Source of the DNA: Dokdonella fugitiva
GTDB taxonomy: Bacteria > Pseudomonadota > Gammaproteobacteria > Xanthomonadales > Rhodanobacteraceae
NCBI RefSeq assembly: GCF_004342425.1
Contig: NZ_SLWQ01000002.1
Location: 310,001 to 374,000, forward strand
Direction of reading: 5' to 3'
DNA length: 64,000 nucleotides
The translations under genes were made by a program, and so were the position numbers. Of the stretch, positions 6,820 through 14,950 are shown one piece after another. The notes below the pieces were generated by a model. That model was given only the letters and a program-made list of their open reading frames with translations. It had not been told where the DNA came from and searched no databases. Each line of letters starts with the position of its first letter. The first letter of the stretch is position 1.

Positions 6820-8709
6820 TCATTTCTGGATCGAGTATTCGGGCGAATTGAAGACGAGGTAGAGCGCTTCCTGCACGCGCGCACGGCCGATGTCGTCGTA
6901 GTCGTCCGCATCCATCGCAAGCAGCCGCGTGACGATCACGTTGCGCATGAACGGCGACATCTGCCCGCCCATCATGAGCACGTCGTAGCGATCGACGAGC
7001 GCGGCGGGATTGCTCGCCGCGAGGGGCGCGTCGCGCGCCTCGTTCACCTGCAGCGTCTGCGGATCGTCGGCGTCCCAGCAGGCGTCGCTCGCGGTGTAGT
7101 TGCAGAAGACCTGGTGGAACAGGTAGTTCGGCATCGCCGTCGACGTCGTGTCGCCGAGAATCTGGAACTCGGGACTGACCAGCCCGCGCGTGCGCACTTC
7201 GCCCGGTTGCGCGAAGTCGGGCTTGAAGAAGTTGAATACCGTCGGCGAATACAGCGGCGCCTCGCCGATCTGTTCGACGATCGGCGGCCAGGTGTCGAGG
7301 TTGGCCGGACGGCCGCTGTACACGGGGTTTCCGGTCGGCGTGCGCGAAGCCATCGCGCGCCAGAGCTGGGTGATCCTCAGCAGCGGTTCGCGCAGCTTGC
7401 CGAACGTGTCCGGCTTCTGCCATTGGCCGTAGCGCGCTTCGGGATCGAGCAGGATCGCCTTGACCACGGCCTTGAGGTTGCCGCGCACGTGCGCCGCGCT
7501 GCCGTCGTCGTTGAACACGCGCGCGACGCGCTGCACGTAGGCGGGCGTCGGGTTGCTGGTCACGAGGCGCTGGATCAGGCGGATCGCGATGAACGGGCCG
7601 ACGTTGGGATGGTTGAACACGTTGTCGAGCGCGGCGGTCAATTCCGCCTGTGCAGTGCCGCCGTGCAGGAGTACGCCACCCGGCAGCGCCACGCCCGGAT
7701 AGTCGAGCAACTGCTTGTCCGTCGTGTCGTCGTGCCAGTATTCGACCGGTTCCATCGGTCGCTGCCACGCCGGGTCGTCGGCGTTGGCGGGGCCGCAGTA
7801 GAAGTACTGCCACGGGTTGTCCGGATTGTCGCAACAGAGCGGCATTCCGTCCTGGTAGTCGATGCTGCAGCCGATGCTGTTGAAGTCCCAGCCGGTGAAC
7901 ACCGCGGCGAAACCCCTCACGGTCTCCTGGCCGTAGGTCGGCACCGGCTGGCCGCCGACGAGCTTGGGCGTGCCGTCGAGGTTGAGCTGCACGAGGCCGA
8001 TCGAGAACAGCTGGTTGATCTCGCGCGCGTAGTTCTCGTCCGGATGGATGTTCTCATCCGGGTCGGCCTTCTGGTTCTGGATCGAACTGAGGAACACCCC
8101 CATCGCGGGATGCTTGGTCACGTCCTCGAGCAGGGTACGGTAGTTGCCGAACGCGTCCGCCGCGAGCATGTCGTAGAAACTCGCGAGCGCCCACGGTTGC
8201 TGCGCGAGCGTGCCGTTGCTGTTGGAGACGACGAAGATTTCGCTCAGCGCGAACGCGACGCGCTGGCGCAACTGGTCGGTGGGCACCTGCTGCGAACGAC
8301 TCGGGTCGGGCGTGCCGACCGAATTGATCGTCCACGCCTGCAGGCGCGTGCCGCTCCACTCCGCGACCTCGTTGCAGTACTCGTCGTCGCCGGGGCAGGA
8401 CAAGCCCTGCACCCAGTCGAGGTAGGGCACCTGCTTCGACGGCGCCCTGGCGAACTGTTCGGCGAGCCACGCCTCGTAGCCGACCGCGCGCAGGTGCGCG
8501 ATCTCTTCGAGGGTGGCGCCGAACGTCGCCTGGGCGAGGAAGCGCGATGCATCGGCGTCGGTCGCCGGTCCCCCGCCGATGCCTTCGAAGCCGTCATGGA
8601 AGTTCTGGTCGGGCCAGTGGCTCTGCGCATGCGTGCGCACGACCGGCAACGCACACAGGCACGCCAGCGCGACGACCCGGAAGTCCTGCAGGGATCTTGC
8701 GAAGCGCAT
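6820..8709 (-). CDS. DUF1800 family exported protein
   Basis: A 629-residue protein. The start at 8709 follows GGGAGGGGAGA. Residues 1-29 are a Sec signal peptide (RVVALACLCALPVVRTHAQ). The mature N terminus carries DQNFHDGFE (34-42), the shared peptide pattern described under findings. The DUF1800 domain follows, beginning ASRFLAQATFGATLEEI, with PDENIHPDENYAREINQLFSIGL in the middle and a C-terminal EALYLVFNSPEYSIQK. The family is nearly always found beside DUF1501, and no enzymatic activity is known. Being first in the DUF1800-DUF1501-cupredoxin operon, it probably forms an extracytoplasmic complex or pathway with them (inference). Confidence 0.9.
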   Translation of the reverse strand: MRFARSLQDFRVVALACLCALPVVRTHAQSHWPDQNFHDGFEGIGGGPATDADASRFLAQATFGATLEEIAHLRAVGYEAWLAEQFARAPSKQVPYLDWVQGLSCPGDDEYCNEVAEWSGTRLQAWTINSVGTPDPSRSQQVPTDQLRQRVAFALSEIFVVSNSNGTLAQQPWALASFYDMLAADAFGNYRTLLEDVTKHPAMGVFLSSIQNQKADPDENIHPDENYAREINQLFSIGLVQLNLDGTPKLVGGQPVPTYGQETVRGFAAVFTGWDFNSIGCSIDYQDGMPLCCDNPDNPWQYFYCGPANADDPAWQRPMEPVEYWHDDTTDKQLLDYPGVALPGGVLLHGGTAQAELTAALDNVFNHPNVGPFIAIRLIQRLVTSNPTPAYVQRVARVFNDDGSAAHVRGNLKAVVKAILLDPEARYGQWQKPDTFGKLREPLLRITQLWRAMASRTPTGNPVYSGRPANLDTWPPIVEQIGEAPLYSPTVFNFFKPDFAQPGEVRTRGLVSPEFQILGDTTSTAMPNYLFHQVFCNYTASDACWDADDPQTLQVNEARDAPLAASNPAALVDRYDVLMMGGQMSPFMRNVIVTRLLAMDADDYDDIGRARVQEALYLVFNSPEYSIQK

Positions 8710-8804
8710 CACGGTCTCCCCTCCCGACGATCCGGAGTGCGCGGACTCTAAGCCGAGAGCGTGACGGCATTTCATGACGCGCGCCGCAATTGCGCGACGA
8801 CGGC

Positions 8805-9200
8805 TCAGGTTTTCGCGCGCTCGCGCCTGCGCCTCGCCGGAGGCGCGGGCGGCCCCCACAGCAGGTGGTCGACGTCGCGCTCCCAGCCATGCACGGCGAG
8901 ATCGACGCGACCACCACGAACGAGCACGCCTTCGCCGGCGAGGTGGCGCACCTGCTCGCGGAACGCCTTGCTGCCGGGCGGGAACGCGATGCGTCCGTCG
9001 GCGCGCAGCACGCGGAACCACGGCAGGCCGAGCGTGGCCGGTGCTTCACGCAGCACGGTGCCGACCAGGCGCGCGCGTCCTGGCAATCCGGCGCGGCGAG
9101 CGATCTCGCCGTAGTTGGCGACGCGACCCCGGGGGATCGCGGCGATCATGGCGCGGATCGCGCGATGGGCGGGAGGAAGGTCGGGTCGGACTGACTTCAT
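8805..9200 (-). CDS. Alkyltransferase-like protein (MGMT DNA-binding domain without acceptor cysteine)
   Basis: A 131-residue protein matching the C-terminal DNA-binding domain of O6-alkylguanine-DNA alkyltransferase: IPRGRVANYGEIARRAGLPGRARLVGTVL holds the helix-turn-helix, and a winged segment follows. The active-site motif PCHRV of true MGMT is replaced by PWFRV, so the alkyl-accepting Cys is missing. Such ATL proteins bind O6-alkylguanine and hand lesions to nucleotide excision repair. The basic tail RRRRERAKT is extra. It is monocistronic and lies back to back with the gene at 9248. Confidence 0.88.
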   Translation of the reverse strand: MKSVRPDLPPAHRAIRAMIAAIPRGRVANYGEIARRAGLPGRARLVGTVLREAPATLGLPWFRVLRADGRIAFPPGSKAFREQVRHLAGEGVLVRGGRVDLAVHGWERDVDHLLWGPPAPPARRRRERAKT

Positions 9201-9247
9201 GCCGCACGCACGCTAGCATAGGGGTCGCATCCGCCGGAGACTTCCTC

Positions 9248-9652
9248 GTGCAGAGTTTCGAACAGATCCGTTCCCATGTCGGCAGCCGCCACGCGCTGCG
9301 CACGAACGATCCGTACCTGATCAGCTTCGACCTGGCGCTCGCGGACGGCCGCCACCAGGGCGTCTATCTGACGGAACTGGAAGACGAGGAAGGCGCGAAG
9401 TACCTGCGCATCTCGACACCGATCGGCCCGTACGCCGGCATGGACGGCACGCGCTGCCTGCGCTTCAATTGGGAACAGCGCACCGGCTATCTCGCCCTCA
9501 GCGACCTCGAAGGCTCGCCCTACCTGCACCTGTGCGAGAACCGCCCGTACACCTTGCTCTCGCCGAGTGAGATCGACCGCGTGATCGCCGAGCTCGGCGC
9601 ACTCGGTGATCGCATGGAGCAGGCGATTTCCGAAGGTGGCGATACGTTTTGA
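9248..9652 (+). CDS. Hypothetical protein, small acidic alpha/beta protein
   Basis: A 134-residue protein starting at a GTG seven bases after a GGAGA ribosome site; the upstream frame is an antisense shadow. It has no signal peptide or membrane segment. The sequence reads as alternating strands and helices (LISFDLALADGRHQGVYLTEL, YLRISTPIGPYAG, TGYLALSDLEG) with a C-terminal helix (PSEIDRVIAELGALGDRMEQ). This resembles the shape of YbjN/type III chaperone-like folds, but I cannot assign a family. It is transcribed divergently from the ATL gene. Confidence 0.75.
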   Translation: MQSFEQIRSHVGSRHALRTNDPYLISFDLALADGRHQGVYLTELEDEEGAKYLRISTPIGPYAGMDGTRCLRFNWEQRTGYLALSDLEGSPYLHLCENRPYTLLSPSEIDRVIAELGALGDRMEQAISEGGDTF

Positions 9653-9688
9653 GGGCCTGGGGCTGAAGGCCGACGGCCGAGGGCTGGA

Positions 9689-9707
9689 GCATCGGGGCAA
9701 CCGATGC
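9689..9707. terminator. Hairpin between convergent genes
   Basis: GCATCGG-GGCAA-CCGATGC is a perfect 7-bp stem between the stop codons of the gene ending at 9652 and the Pit gene ending at 9715. It has no T-run, so it would be a weak bidirectional terminator or a Rho-type 3' end. Confidence 0.35.
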
Positions 9708-9714
9708 CCCGGCC

Positions 9715-10848
9715 TCAACCGACGAAGCCGAGTGCGCGCGCGGCGCGTACGAGCAGCCAGGCGATGCCGCCGGTCACGGGCAGGGTGAGGATCCAGGCCC
9801 AGACCATGCGCTCGACGATCGTCCAGCGGATCGCGTTGGCGCGCTTGGCCACGCCGACGCCGAGGATGGCCGCGGAGATGTTGTGCGTCGTCGATACCGG
9901 GATGCCGAAGTGCGATGCGGTGAGGATCACGCTCGCCGATGCGGTCTCGGCGGCGAAGCCGTTGATCGGATGCAGCTTCACCATCTTGTGGCCGAGCGTC
10001 TTGATGATGCGCCAGCCGCCGACCGCGGTGCCCGCCGCCATCACGAGCGCGCAGAGCACCTTGATCCACAACGCGATCTCGAACTGCTTGCCCGAGTCTT
10101 CCTCGATGCGCAGGAACCTGAGCCAATCGGGCAACCCGTCGAGCGTGCCCGACGCGGTCGCCGCGGCCAGCGCGAGCGCGATGATGCCCATCGTCTTCTG
10201 CGCGTCGTTCATGCCGTGCGAGAGCCCCATCGCGCTCGCCGAAACGAGCTGCGCCTTGCCGAAAAACGCATTGGCGAAGCGCGTGCGGCCGAGCCGCTGC
10301 AGTGGCCCCTTGAGCGAGCCGAGGTATTCGATCAGCGAAAACAGCAGGCCCATGAACAGCAGTCCGAGCACGAAGCCCGCGATCGGCGACGTCACCATCG
10401 GCATGACCACCTTCGGCAACACGCCCTTCTCGCCCCACCAGTGCGCGCCGCCCTGCGCCCAGATGATCGCGCCCCAGTCGTCGTGCGCGGCGGCGAGCGC
10501 GGCGCCGCAGAGCCCGCCGACGAGCGCATGCGACGAGCTCGACGGCAGTCCCCACCACCAGGTGATGAGGTTCCAGATCACCGCGCCGAGCAGCGCGCAG
10601 ATCAGCACCACCGGCGTGACCGCGACGAGGTTCGTGTCGATGAGTCCCGATGCGATCGTCTTCGCCACCGCGGTGCCGAGCAGCGCGCCGACGAGGTTGG
10701 TCGCCGCGGCGAGCAACACGGCCTGGCCGGGACTCAGCACCTTGGTCGCGACCACCGTGGCGATCGAATTGGCGGTGTCGTGGAAGCCGTTGATGTATTC
10801 GAAGGCCAGCGCGATCAGCACGACCAGCAGGACGAGGGTCAGTTCCAT
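9715..10848 (-). CDS. PiT-family inorganic phosphate transporter
   Basis: A 377-residue polytopic membrane protein with about ten hydrophobic segments. The duplicated PiT signatures are visible: GFHDTANSIATVVATK near residue 20, LPSSSSHALVGGL near 103 and the second copy FGIPVSTTHNISAAILGVG near 320. It is a low-affinity H+-coupled phosphate (metal-phosphate) symporter of the inner membrane. Its length is shorter than E. coli PitA (499), as in the compact PiT subgroup. It lies 31 bp after the DUF47 gene, which encodes the usual PhoU-like partner. Confidence 0.94.
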   Translation of the reverse strand: MELTLVLLVVLIALAFEYINGFHDTANSIATVVATKVLSPGQAVLLAAATNLVGALLGTAVAKTIASGLIDTNLVAVTPVVLICALLGAVIWNLITWWWGLPSSSSHALVGGLCGAALAAAHDDWGAIIWAQGGAHWWGEKGVLPKVVMPMVTSPIAGFVLGLLFMGLLFSLIEYLGSLKGPLQRLGRTRFANAFFGKAQLVSASAMGLSHGMNDAQKTMGIIALALAAATASGTLDGLPDWLRFLRIEEDSGKQFEIALWIKVLCALVMAAGTAVGGWRIIKTLGHKMVKLHPINGFAAETASASVILTASHFGIPVSTTHNISAAILGVGVAKRANAIRWTIVERMVWAWILTLPVTGGIAWLLVRAARALGFVG

Positions 10849-10879
10849 CGACGACGATCCTTGCTCGCCCGCGTTACGG

Positions 10880-11509
10880 TCAGGAGTTCTTGAGGACGAT
10901 CTGGTAGACGACGTTGCCGGCGTCGCGGCAGCGGTCGATCGCCTTCTCCAGCAATTCGAACAGGTCCTTCAGCAGCAGGATGCGGATCGGCTCGTGGCGG
11001 CCGCCGTAAAGGTCGCGGTACAGCTCCAGCAGCAGGCGGTCGGCCTCGTTCTCGATCGCCTGCAGGCGGTCGTTGAGCGCGCTCATCGCCTCGAGATTCA
11101 TGCCCTTGCGCAACTGCGCGACCATCTGGCGGATGACGTCGGCACCCTTCTCCAGCAGCGCGGCGCGCGTTCCGAAGTCGATGTCGCCGAGACGGTCGGC
11201 GGCGAGCGAATAGCGTTCGGCGAACTTGGAGATCGACTTGGTGATCTTGTTGAGCGCGGCCGACAGCGCCTCGATGTCTTCGCGGTCGAGCGCGGTCACG
11301 AAGGTGTTGACGAGTTCCCTGCTGATCTGCGCGGTGAGGTCCTTCTCGCGCTTGCGCGCGAGCGTGAACTCGTCGAGCGAGATCGCCGGCTGGCGCGTGG
11401 CGAGCATCTTGACGAGCGCGGCGGCGGAATCACGCGCCGCGTCCGCGCTGGCCTCGAGCAGGCCGTAGAACTTGTCGCCCTTGCCGAAAATCGTCTGCAG
11501 CGAAAACAT
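10880..11509 (-). CDS. DUF47 / PhoU-like phosphate transport regulator (Pit accessory protein)
   Basis: A 209-residue, largely helical protein. It begins MFSLQTIFGKGDKFYGLLEASADAARDSA and ends IDRCRDAGNVVYQIVLKNS, both typical of the DUF47 (YkaA/UPF0111) family. The PhoU-like four-helix repeats carry Asp/Glu-rich metal-binding stretches. DUF47 proteins are encoded next to pit and are thought to modulate or gate the transporter. Here it is the first gene of the pair, 31 bp before the transporter. Confidence 0.93.
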   Translation of the reverse strand: MFSLQTIFGKGDKFYGLLEASADAARDSAAALVKMLATRQPAISLDEFTLARKREKDLTAQISRELVNTFVTALDREDIEALSAALNKITKSISKFAERYSLAADRLGDIDFGTRAALLEKGADVIRQMVAQLRKGMNLEAMSALNDRLQAIENEADRLLLELYRDLYGGRHEPIRILLLKDLFELLEKAIDRCRDAGNVVYQIVLKNS

Positions 11510-11560
11510 GGGGGATGGTGGTCCTGTGGTCGTCGCGCGGGTGCCACGCGAGCGGCGCGT

Positions 11561-11591
11561 ATGTTACAGCACGGCTTCCGGATCGTGTCAG
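11561..11591 (-). promoter_or_regulatory. Candidate promoter of the DUF47-pit operon
   Basis: On the minus strand a CTGACA -35-like hexamer (11586-11591) is followed at 19 bp by TAACAT (11561-11566), or at 17 bp by TGTAAC. The distance to the DUF47 ATG at 11509 would be about 45 nt. Spacing is imperfect. Confidence 0.35.
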
Positions 11592-11742
11592 CGAGCCCAC
11601 GCGAGCGCCCGCCGGCGCGTCGTTGCTACACTCGGCGGGTGAGCATGCCGGCCGGCGCGGCCGGCGGCTCGCGGGGCGCCACGCGACGCCGTTCCGGGGC
11701 GTCGGCGACGACGCCCCGCCACCCTGGGGGCAACCGGCCCGG

Positions 11743-13056
11743 ATGCTGATCGAATTCCTGCTCGTCGTCGTGCTCGCGCTCTGCAACGGCTTCTTCGCGC
11801 TCAGCGAAATGGCCCTCATGACCGCGCGCCACAGCCGCCTCAAGCAGCTCGCGCGCGACAGCCGCCGCGCGCAGGCGGCGCTCGACCTCGTGCAGCAGCC
11901 GGAAGGCTTCCTGGCGACCGTGCAGGTGTTCATCACCCTGCTGCAGATCAGCGCCGGTGCCGCGCTCGGCGCCGACATCGGCGACCGCATCGGCCTCGCG
12001 CTGGACGCGTTCGACCTGCCGTTGCTCGATCCGTATGCGGTCGCGATCGGCGTGTCGCTGAGCGTCGCCGGCATCACGTTCCTCAACATGCTGCTCGGTG
12101 AACTCGCGCCCAAGCGCATCGCGCTCGTCGATCCCGAGAAGTTCGCGATCTCGGTCGCGCTGCCGATGCGCGCGATGGCCTGGCTCGCCGCGCCGTTCAC
12201 CTTCGTGCTGATCGGGCTGACGCGCTGGCTGCTGCGGCTGCTGCGCATGGACCGCGTCAACCGCGGCAACGTCAGCGAGGAAGAGATCCGCCTGCTCGTC
12301 GCCGAAGGCGCCGACCAGGGCGTGATCGACAGCGACGAGCGCAACATGGTCAACCGCGTGCTGCGCCTCGGCGATCGCAGCGCCGACAGCGTCATGACGC
12401 CGCGTACGCGCATCGCCTGGCTCGATGCCGACGCGCCGCTCGAGGAGAACCTCGCGACGATGCGCGAAACGCCCTATTCGCGCTATCCGGTCTGCCGCGG
12501 CGGCCTGCAGGACGTGCTCGGCGTCCTCGAAACCAAGCGCGTGATCGGCCGCCTCGCGAGCCCGCTTTCCGGCGAACTGTTCGCGGAGCTGCGCGAACCG
12601 CTGTACGTGCCGGCGACCGCGCGCGCGCTCGACCTGCTGGAGGAGTTCCGCGACGCGGAGTTGCCGATGGCGCTGGTCGTCGACGAGTACGGCGAGATCG
12701 ACGGCCTCGTCACCCTCAACGACGTGCTGTCGGCCGTGCTCGGCAGGACCGCGGCCGCACCGTCGACCGGCCCGGTCGAGCATCCGATCGTACGGCGCGA
12801 TGACGGCAGCTGGCTCGTCGATGGCAGCGTCGGCATCGACGACGTGCGCGAACTGCTCGGCCTGTCCGAACTGCCGGACGAGGAGGAGCACGAATACCGC
12901 ACCGCGGCCGGCATGGTCATGGCCCGTTTCGGCCGCATCCCGCAGGCGGGCGAGCACTTCAGCTGGAGCGGCTTCCGCTTCGAAGTCGTCGACCTCGACG
13001 GCGCGCGCATCGACAAGCTGCTCATCTCGCGCGTCGAGGAAGCGCCGCAACCGTAG
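11743..13056 (+). CDS. CNNM/CorC-type membrane protein (DUF21-CBS-CorC_HlyC; hemolysin-related family)
   Basis: A 437-residue protein. Residues 1-190 form a DUF21 membrane domain (VVLALCNGFFALSEMALMTARHSRL and GITFLNMLLGELAPKRIALVDPEK are signature segments). A CBS pair follows (about 205-330, starting RSADSVMTPRTRIAWLD), and then a CorC_HlyC domain (about 345-430). The family includes Mg2+ efflux and transport proteins and so-called hemolysin homologues, so a cation transport role is the better guess. The ATG at 11743 is chosen because the membrane domain starts directly after it. The gene diverges from DUF47-pit, and its leader contains two GC-rich hairpins. Confidence 0.92.
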   Translation: MLIEFLLVVVLALCNGFFALSEMALMTARHSRLKQLARDSRRAQAALDLVQQPEGFLATVQVFITLLQISAGAALGADIGDRIGLALDAFDLPLLDPYAVAIGVSLSVAGITFLNMLLGELAPKRIALVDPEKFAISVALPMRAMAWLAAPFTFVLIGLTRWLLRLLRMDRVNRGNVSEEEIRLLVAEGADQGVIDSDERNMVNRVLRLGDRSADSVMTPRTRIAWLDADAPLEENLATMRETPYSRYPVCRGGLQDVLGVLETKRVIGRLASPLSGELFAELREPLYVPATARALDLLEEFRDAELPMALVVDEYGEIDGLVTLNDVLSAVLGRTAAAPSTGPVEHPIVRRDDGSWLVDGSVGIDDVRELLGLSELPDEEEHEYRTAAGMVMARFGRIPQAGEHFSWSGFRFEVVDLDGARIDKLLISRVEEAPQP

Positions 13057-13172
13057 GGCCGTACGCGCGCTGCGCGAGCCGTCGGCGCGTGGGCGCGGCG
13101 GGCTCGCGCCACGCACCCGACCCGCCTACCGCTTCGCGCTCGCCCCGCACTGCCGACTACGCGGCCTGCCCG

Positions 13173-13940
13173 CTACGCGCCGGGCCCGCCGCCCTTCGCG
13201 CTTCGCGCGAGCCCGGCCATGCGCGTCGCGTCGGCGAGGACGCCGTGCAGCATGCGCAGCTCGCGCGCGTCCGGCGCCGCGCGCAGGAACACGCGGCGCA
13301 GGCGTTGCAGGATGCGTTCGGGCGAGCGGCCCTTGTGGAAATCGATCGCGTCGAGCGTGCGCGCGAGGTGGGCGAAGAACTGCTCCATCTCGGCCGCCGT
13401 CGCGCGCGCATCGCCGCGGGCGGGCGTCGCGTCCGCCTGCCGCTCGAGCCAGGCCATGCGCAGTTCCCACGCGACGACCTGCACGGCCTGCGCGAGGTTC
13501 AACGACGAATAGGTCGGATCGGCGGGGATCGTGATGCCCGCGTGGCAATGCTTGATTTCGTCGTTGTCGAGCCCGGAGCGCTCGTTGCCGAAGAGCAGTG
13601 CGACCCGGTGCCCGCCCAGCGCCGCATCCAGGACGCGCTGCGCCGCGGCGCGAGGATCGAGTTCTTCCAGCACGACGCCGCGTCGGCGCGCGGTCGCGCC
13701 GAGCACGAGGCGGCAATCGCCGATCGCCGCGGGCAACGCGGCATGTTGCGTGGCTGCTTCGATGACGTCCCCGGCGCCTGCCGCGAGCGCGGTCGCCTCC
13801 GCGTGCGGGAACGCTTCGGGCGCGACCAGTTCGAGCCGGTGCAGGCCCATCGTGCGGATCGCGCGTGCGGCGGAGCCGATGTTGCCCGGATGCGAGGTGC
13901 GCACGAGCACGAAACGGACGAGGTCGAGCGGTGATGTCAC
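13173..13940 (-). CDS. trmJ: tRNA (cytidine/uridine-2'-O-)-methyltransferase TrmJ
   Basis: A 255-residue SPOUT methyltransferase that 2'-O-methylates nucleotide 32 of several tRNAs with S-adenosylmethionine. Visible motifs are [22 protein letters not shown] at the N terminus, [15 protein letters not shown] in the middle and [20 protein letters not shown], which form the knotted SAM site. Length agrees with E. coli TrmJ (246). It is divergent from suhB, the same pairing as trmJ-suhB in E. coli. Confidence 0.95.
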   Translation of the reverse strand: MTSPLDLVRFVLVRTSHPGNIGSAARAIRTMGLHRLELVAPEAFPHAEATALAAGAGDVIEAATQHAALPAAIGDCRLVLGATARRRGVVLEELDPRAAAQRVLDAALGGHRVALLFGNERSGLDNDEIKHCHAGITIPADPTYSSLNLAQAVQVVAWELRMAWLERQADATPARGDARATAAEMEQFFAHLARTLDAIDFHKGRSPERILQRLRRVFLRAAPDARELRMLHGVLADATRMAGLARSAKGGGPGA

Positions 13941-14085
13941 GAGGTCCTCGGAGTGCAGCCGGAAGGCCGCTTCCGCCCTGGCGGACCGCGGACGATCGCA
14001 TAAGTGGCACCCGATCTGCTACCCTCGCGCGCCTGCGCGGCCCGACCGCGTCCGTTCTTTCCAACGCCGCACAGCGGAACCACCC

Positions 14086-14886
14086 ATGCCCAGACCCGCC
14101 GTCAACGTGGCGGTGCGCGCCGCGCGCGCCGCCGGCCAGATCATCCTGCGCTACATGAACCGCCTGGACAGTCTCGAAGTGATCGAGAAGCAGCGGCATG
14201 ACTACGTGTCGGAGGTCGACAGGCTCGCCGAAGCGGAGATCATCCGCGAACTGCGCCGCGCCTATCCGCGCGACGCGATCCTCGGCGAGGAGTCGGGACA
14301 GATCGGCAACTCGCGCAATGTGTGGGCCATCGATCCACTCGACGGCACGCACAACTACCTGCGTGGTTTTCCGCACTTCTGCGTGTCCATCGCGCTGCTC
14401 GAAGGCGGCGAACCCGTCGTCGGCGTCGTCTACGATCCGCTGCGCGACGAGTTGTTCACCGCGAGCAAGGGCGACGGCGCCTACCTCAATGACCGCCGCA
14501 TCCGCGTCGGCAAGCGCGACGGCCTCGCCGGCGCCCTGCTCGTGACCGGTTTCCCTTATCGCCAGCGCCGCCATCTCGATGCGCAACTGGGCATGACGCG
14601 CGTGCTGCTCGCCGAGGCCGAAGACATCCGCCGCACCGGCTCGGCCGCGCTCGATCTCGCCTACGTCGCCGCCGGGCGCATGGACGGCTATTTCGAGATC
14701 GGCCTCTACACCTGGGACATGGCCGCGGGCTGCCTGCTCGTGCGCGAGGCCGGCGGCCGCTACTGCGACTTCACCGGTCGCGACGGCATCCCGGAGACCG
14801 GCAACCTCGTCGCCGGCAACGTCCACGTCGCGAACGCGATGGTCAAGGCGATCGCCCCCGAAGTCACGCCCGTGCTCGCCCGCTGA
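14086..14886 (+). CDS. suhB: Inositol-1-monophosphatase SuhB
   Basis: A 266-residue member of the Mg2+-dependent, Li+-sensitive phosphatase family. Metal-binding motifs are GEESG (about 65), [17 protein letters not shown] (about 83-99) and [17 protein letters not shown] near residue 208. SuhB hydrolyses inositol 1-phosphate in vitro and in E. coli also joins the rRNA antitermination complex. The start ATG follows a short leader after the divergent trmJ gene. A clear hairpin terminator follows the stop codon. Confidence 0.95.
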   Translation: MPRPAVNVAVRAARAAGQIILRYMNRLDSLEVIEKQRHDYVSEVDRLAEAEIIRELRRAYPRDAILGEESGQIGNSRNVWAIDPLDGTHNYLRGFPHFCVSIALLEGGEPVVGVVYDPLRDELFTASKGDGAYLNDRRIRVGKRDGLAGALLVTGFPYRQRRHLDAQLGMTRVLLAEAEDIRRTGSAALDLAYVAAGRMDGYFEIGLYTWDMAAGCLLVREAGGRYCDFTGRDGIPETGNLVAGNVHVANAMVKAIAPEVTPVLAR

Positions 14887-14894
14887 AACCGCAC

Positions 14895-14927
14895 AAGAAA
14901 AAGCCCGGCTCGCGCCGGGCTTCTTCT
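14895..14927 (+). terminator. Intrinsic terminator between suhB and the ompA-like gene
   Basis: AAGCCCGGC-TCGC-GCCGGGCTT is a perfect 9-bp stem followed by CTTCTTG on the plus strand and preceded by GAAAA, so it can serve both convergent genes. Confidence 0.85.
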
Positions 14928-14950
14928 TGTTGCGTGTGGCAGAACCGATC

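Noticed and set aside
11743..13056. CNNM/CorC gene as a true haemolysin
   Set aside because: The haemolysin label in this family is historical; the domain set is that of a cation transport protein.
13057..13172. Possible gene or terminator between the CNNM gene and trmJ
   Set aside because: The 116 bp are extremely GC-rich with only short inverted stretches and no reading frame with a ribosome site.
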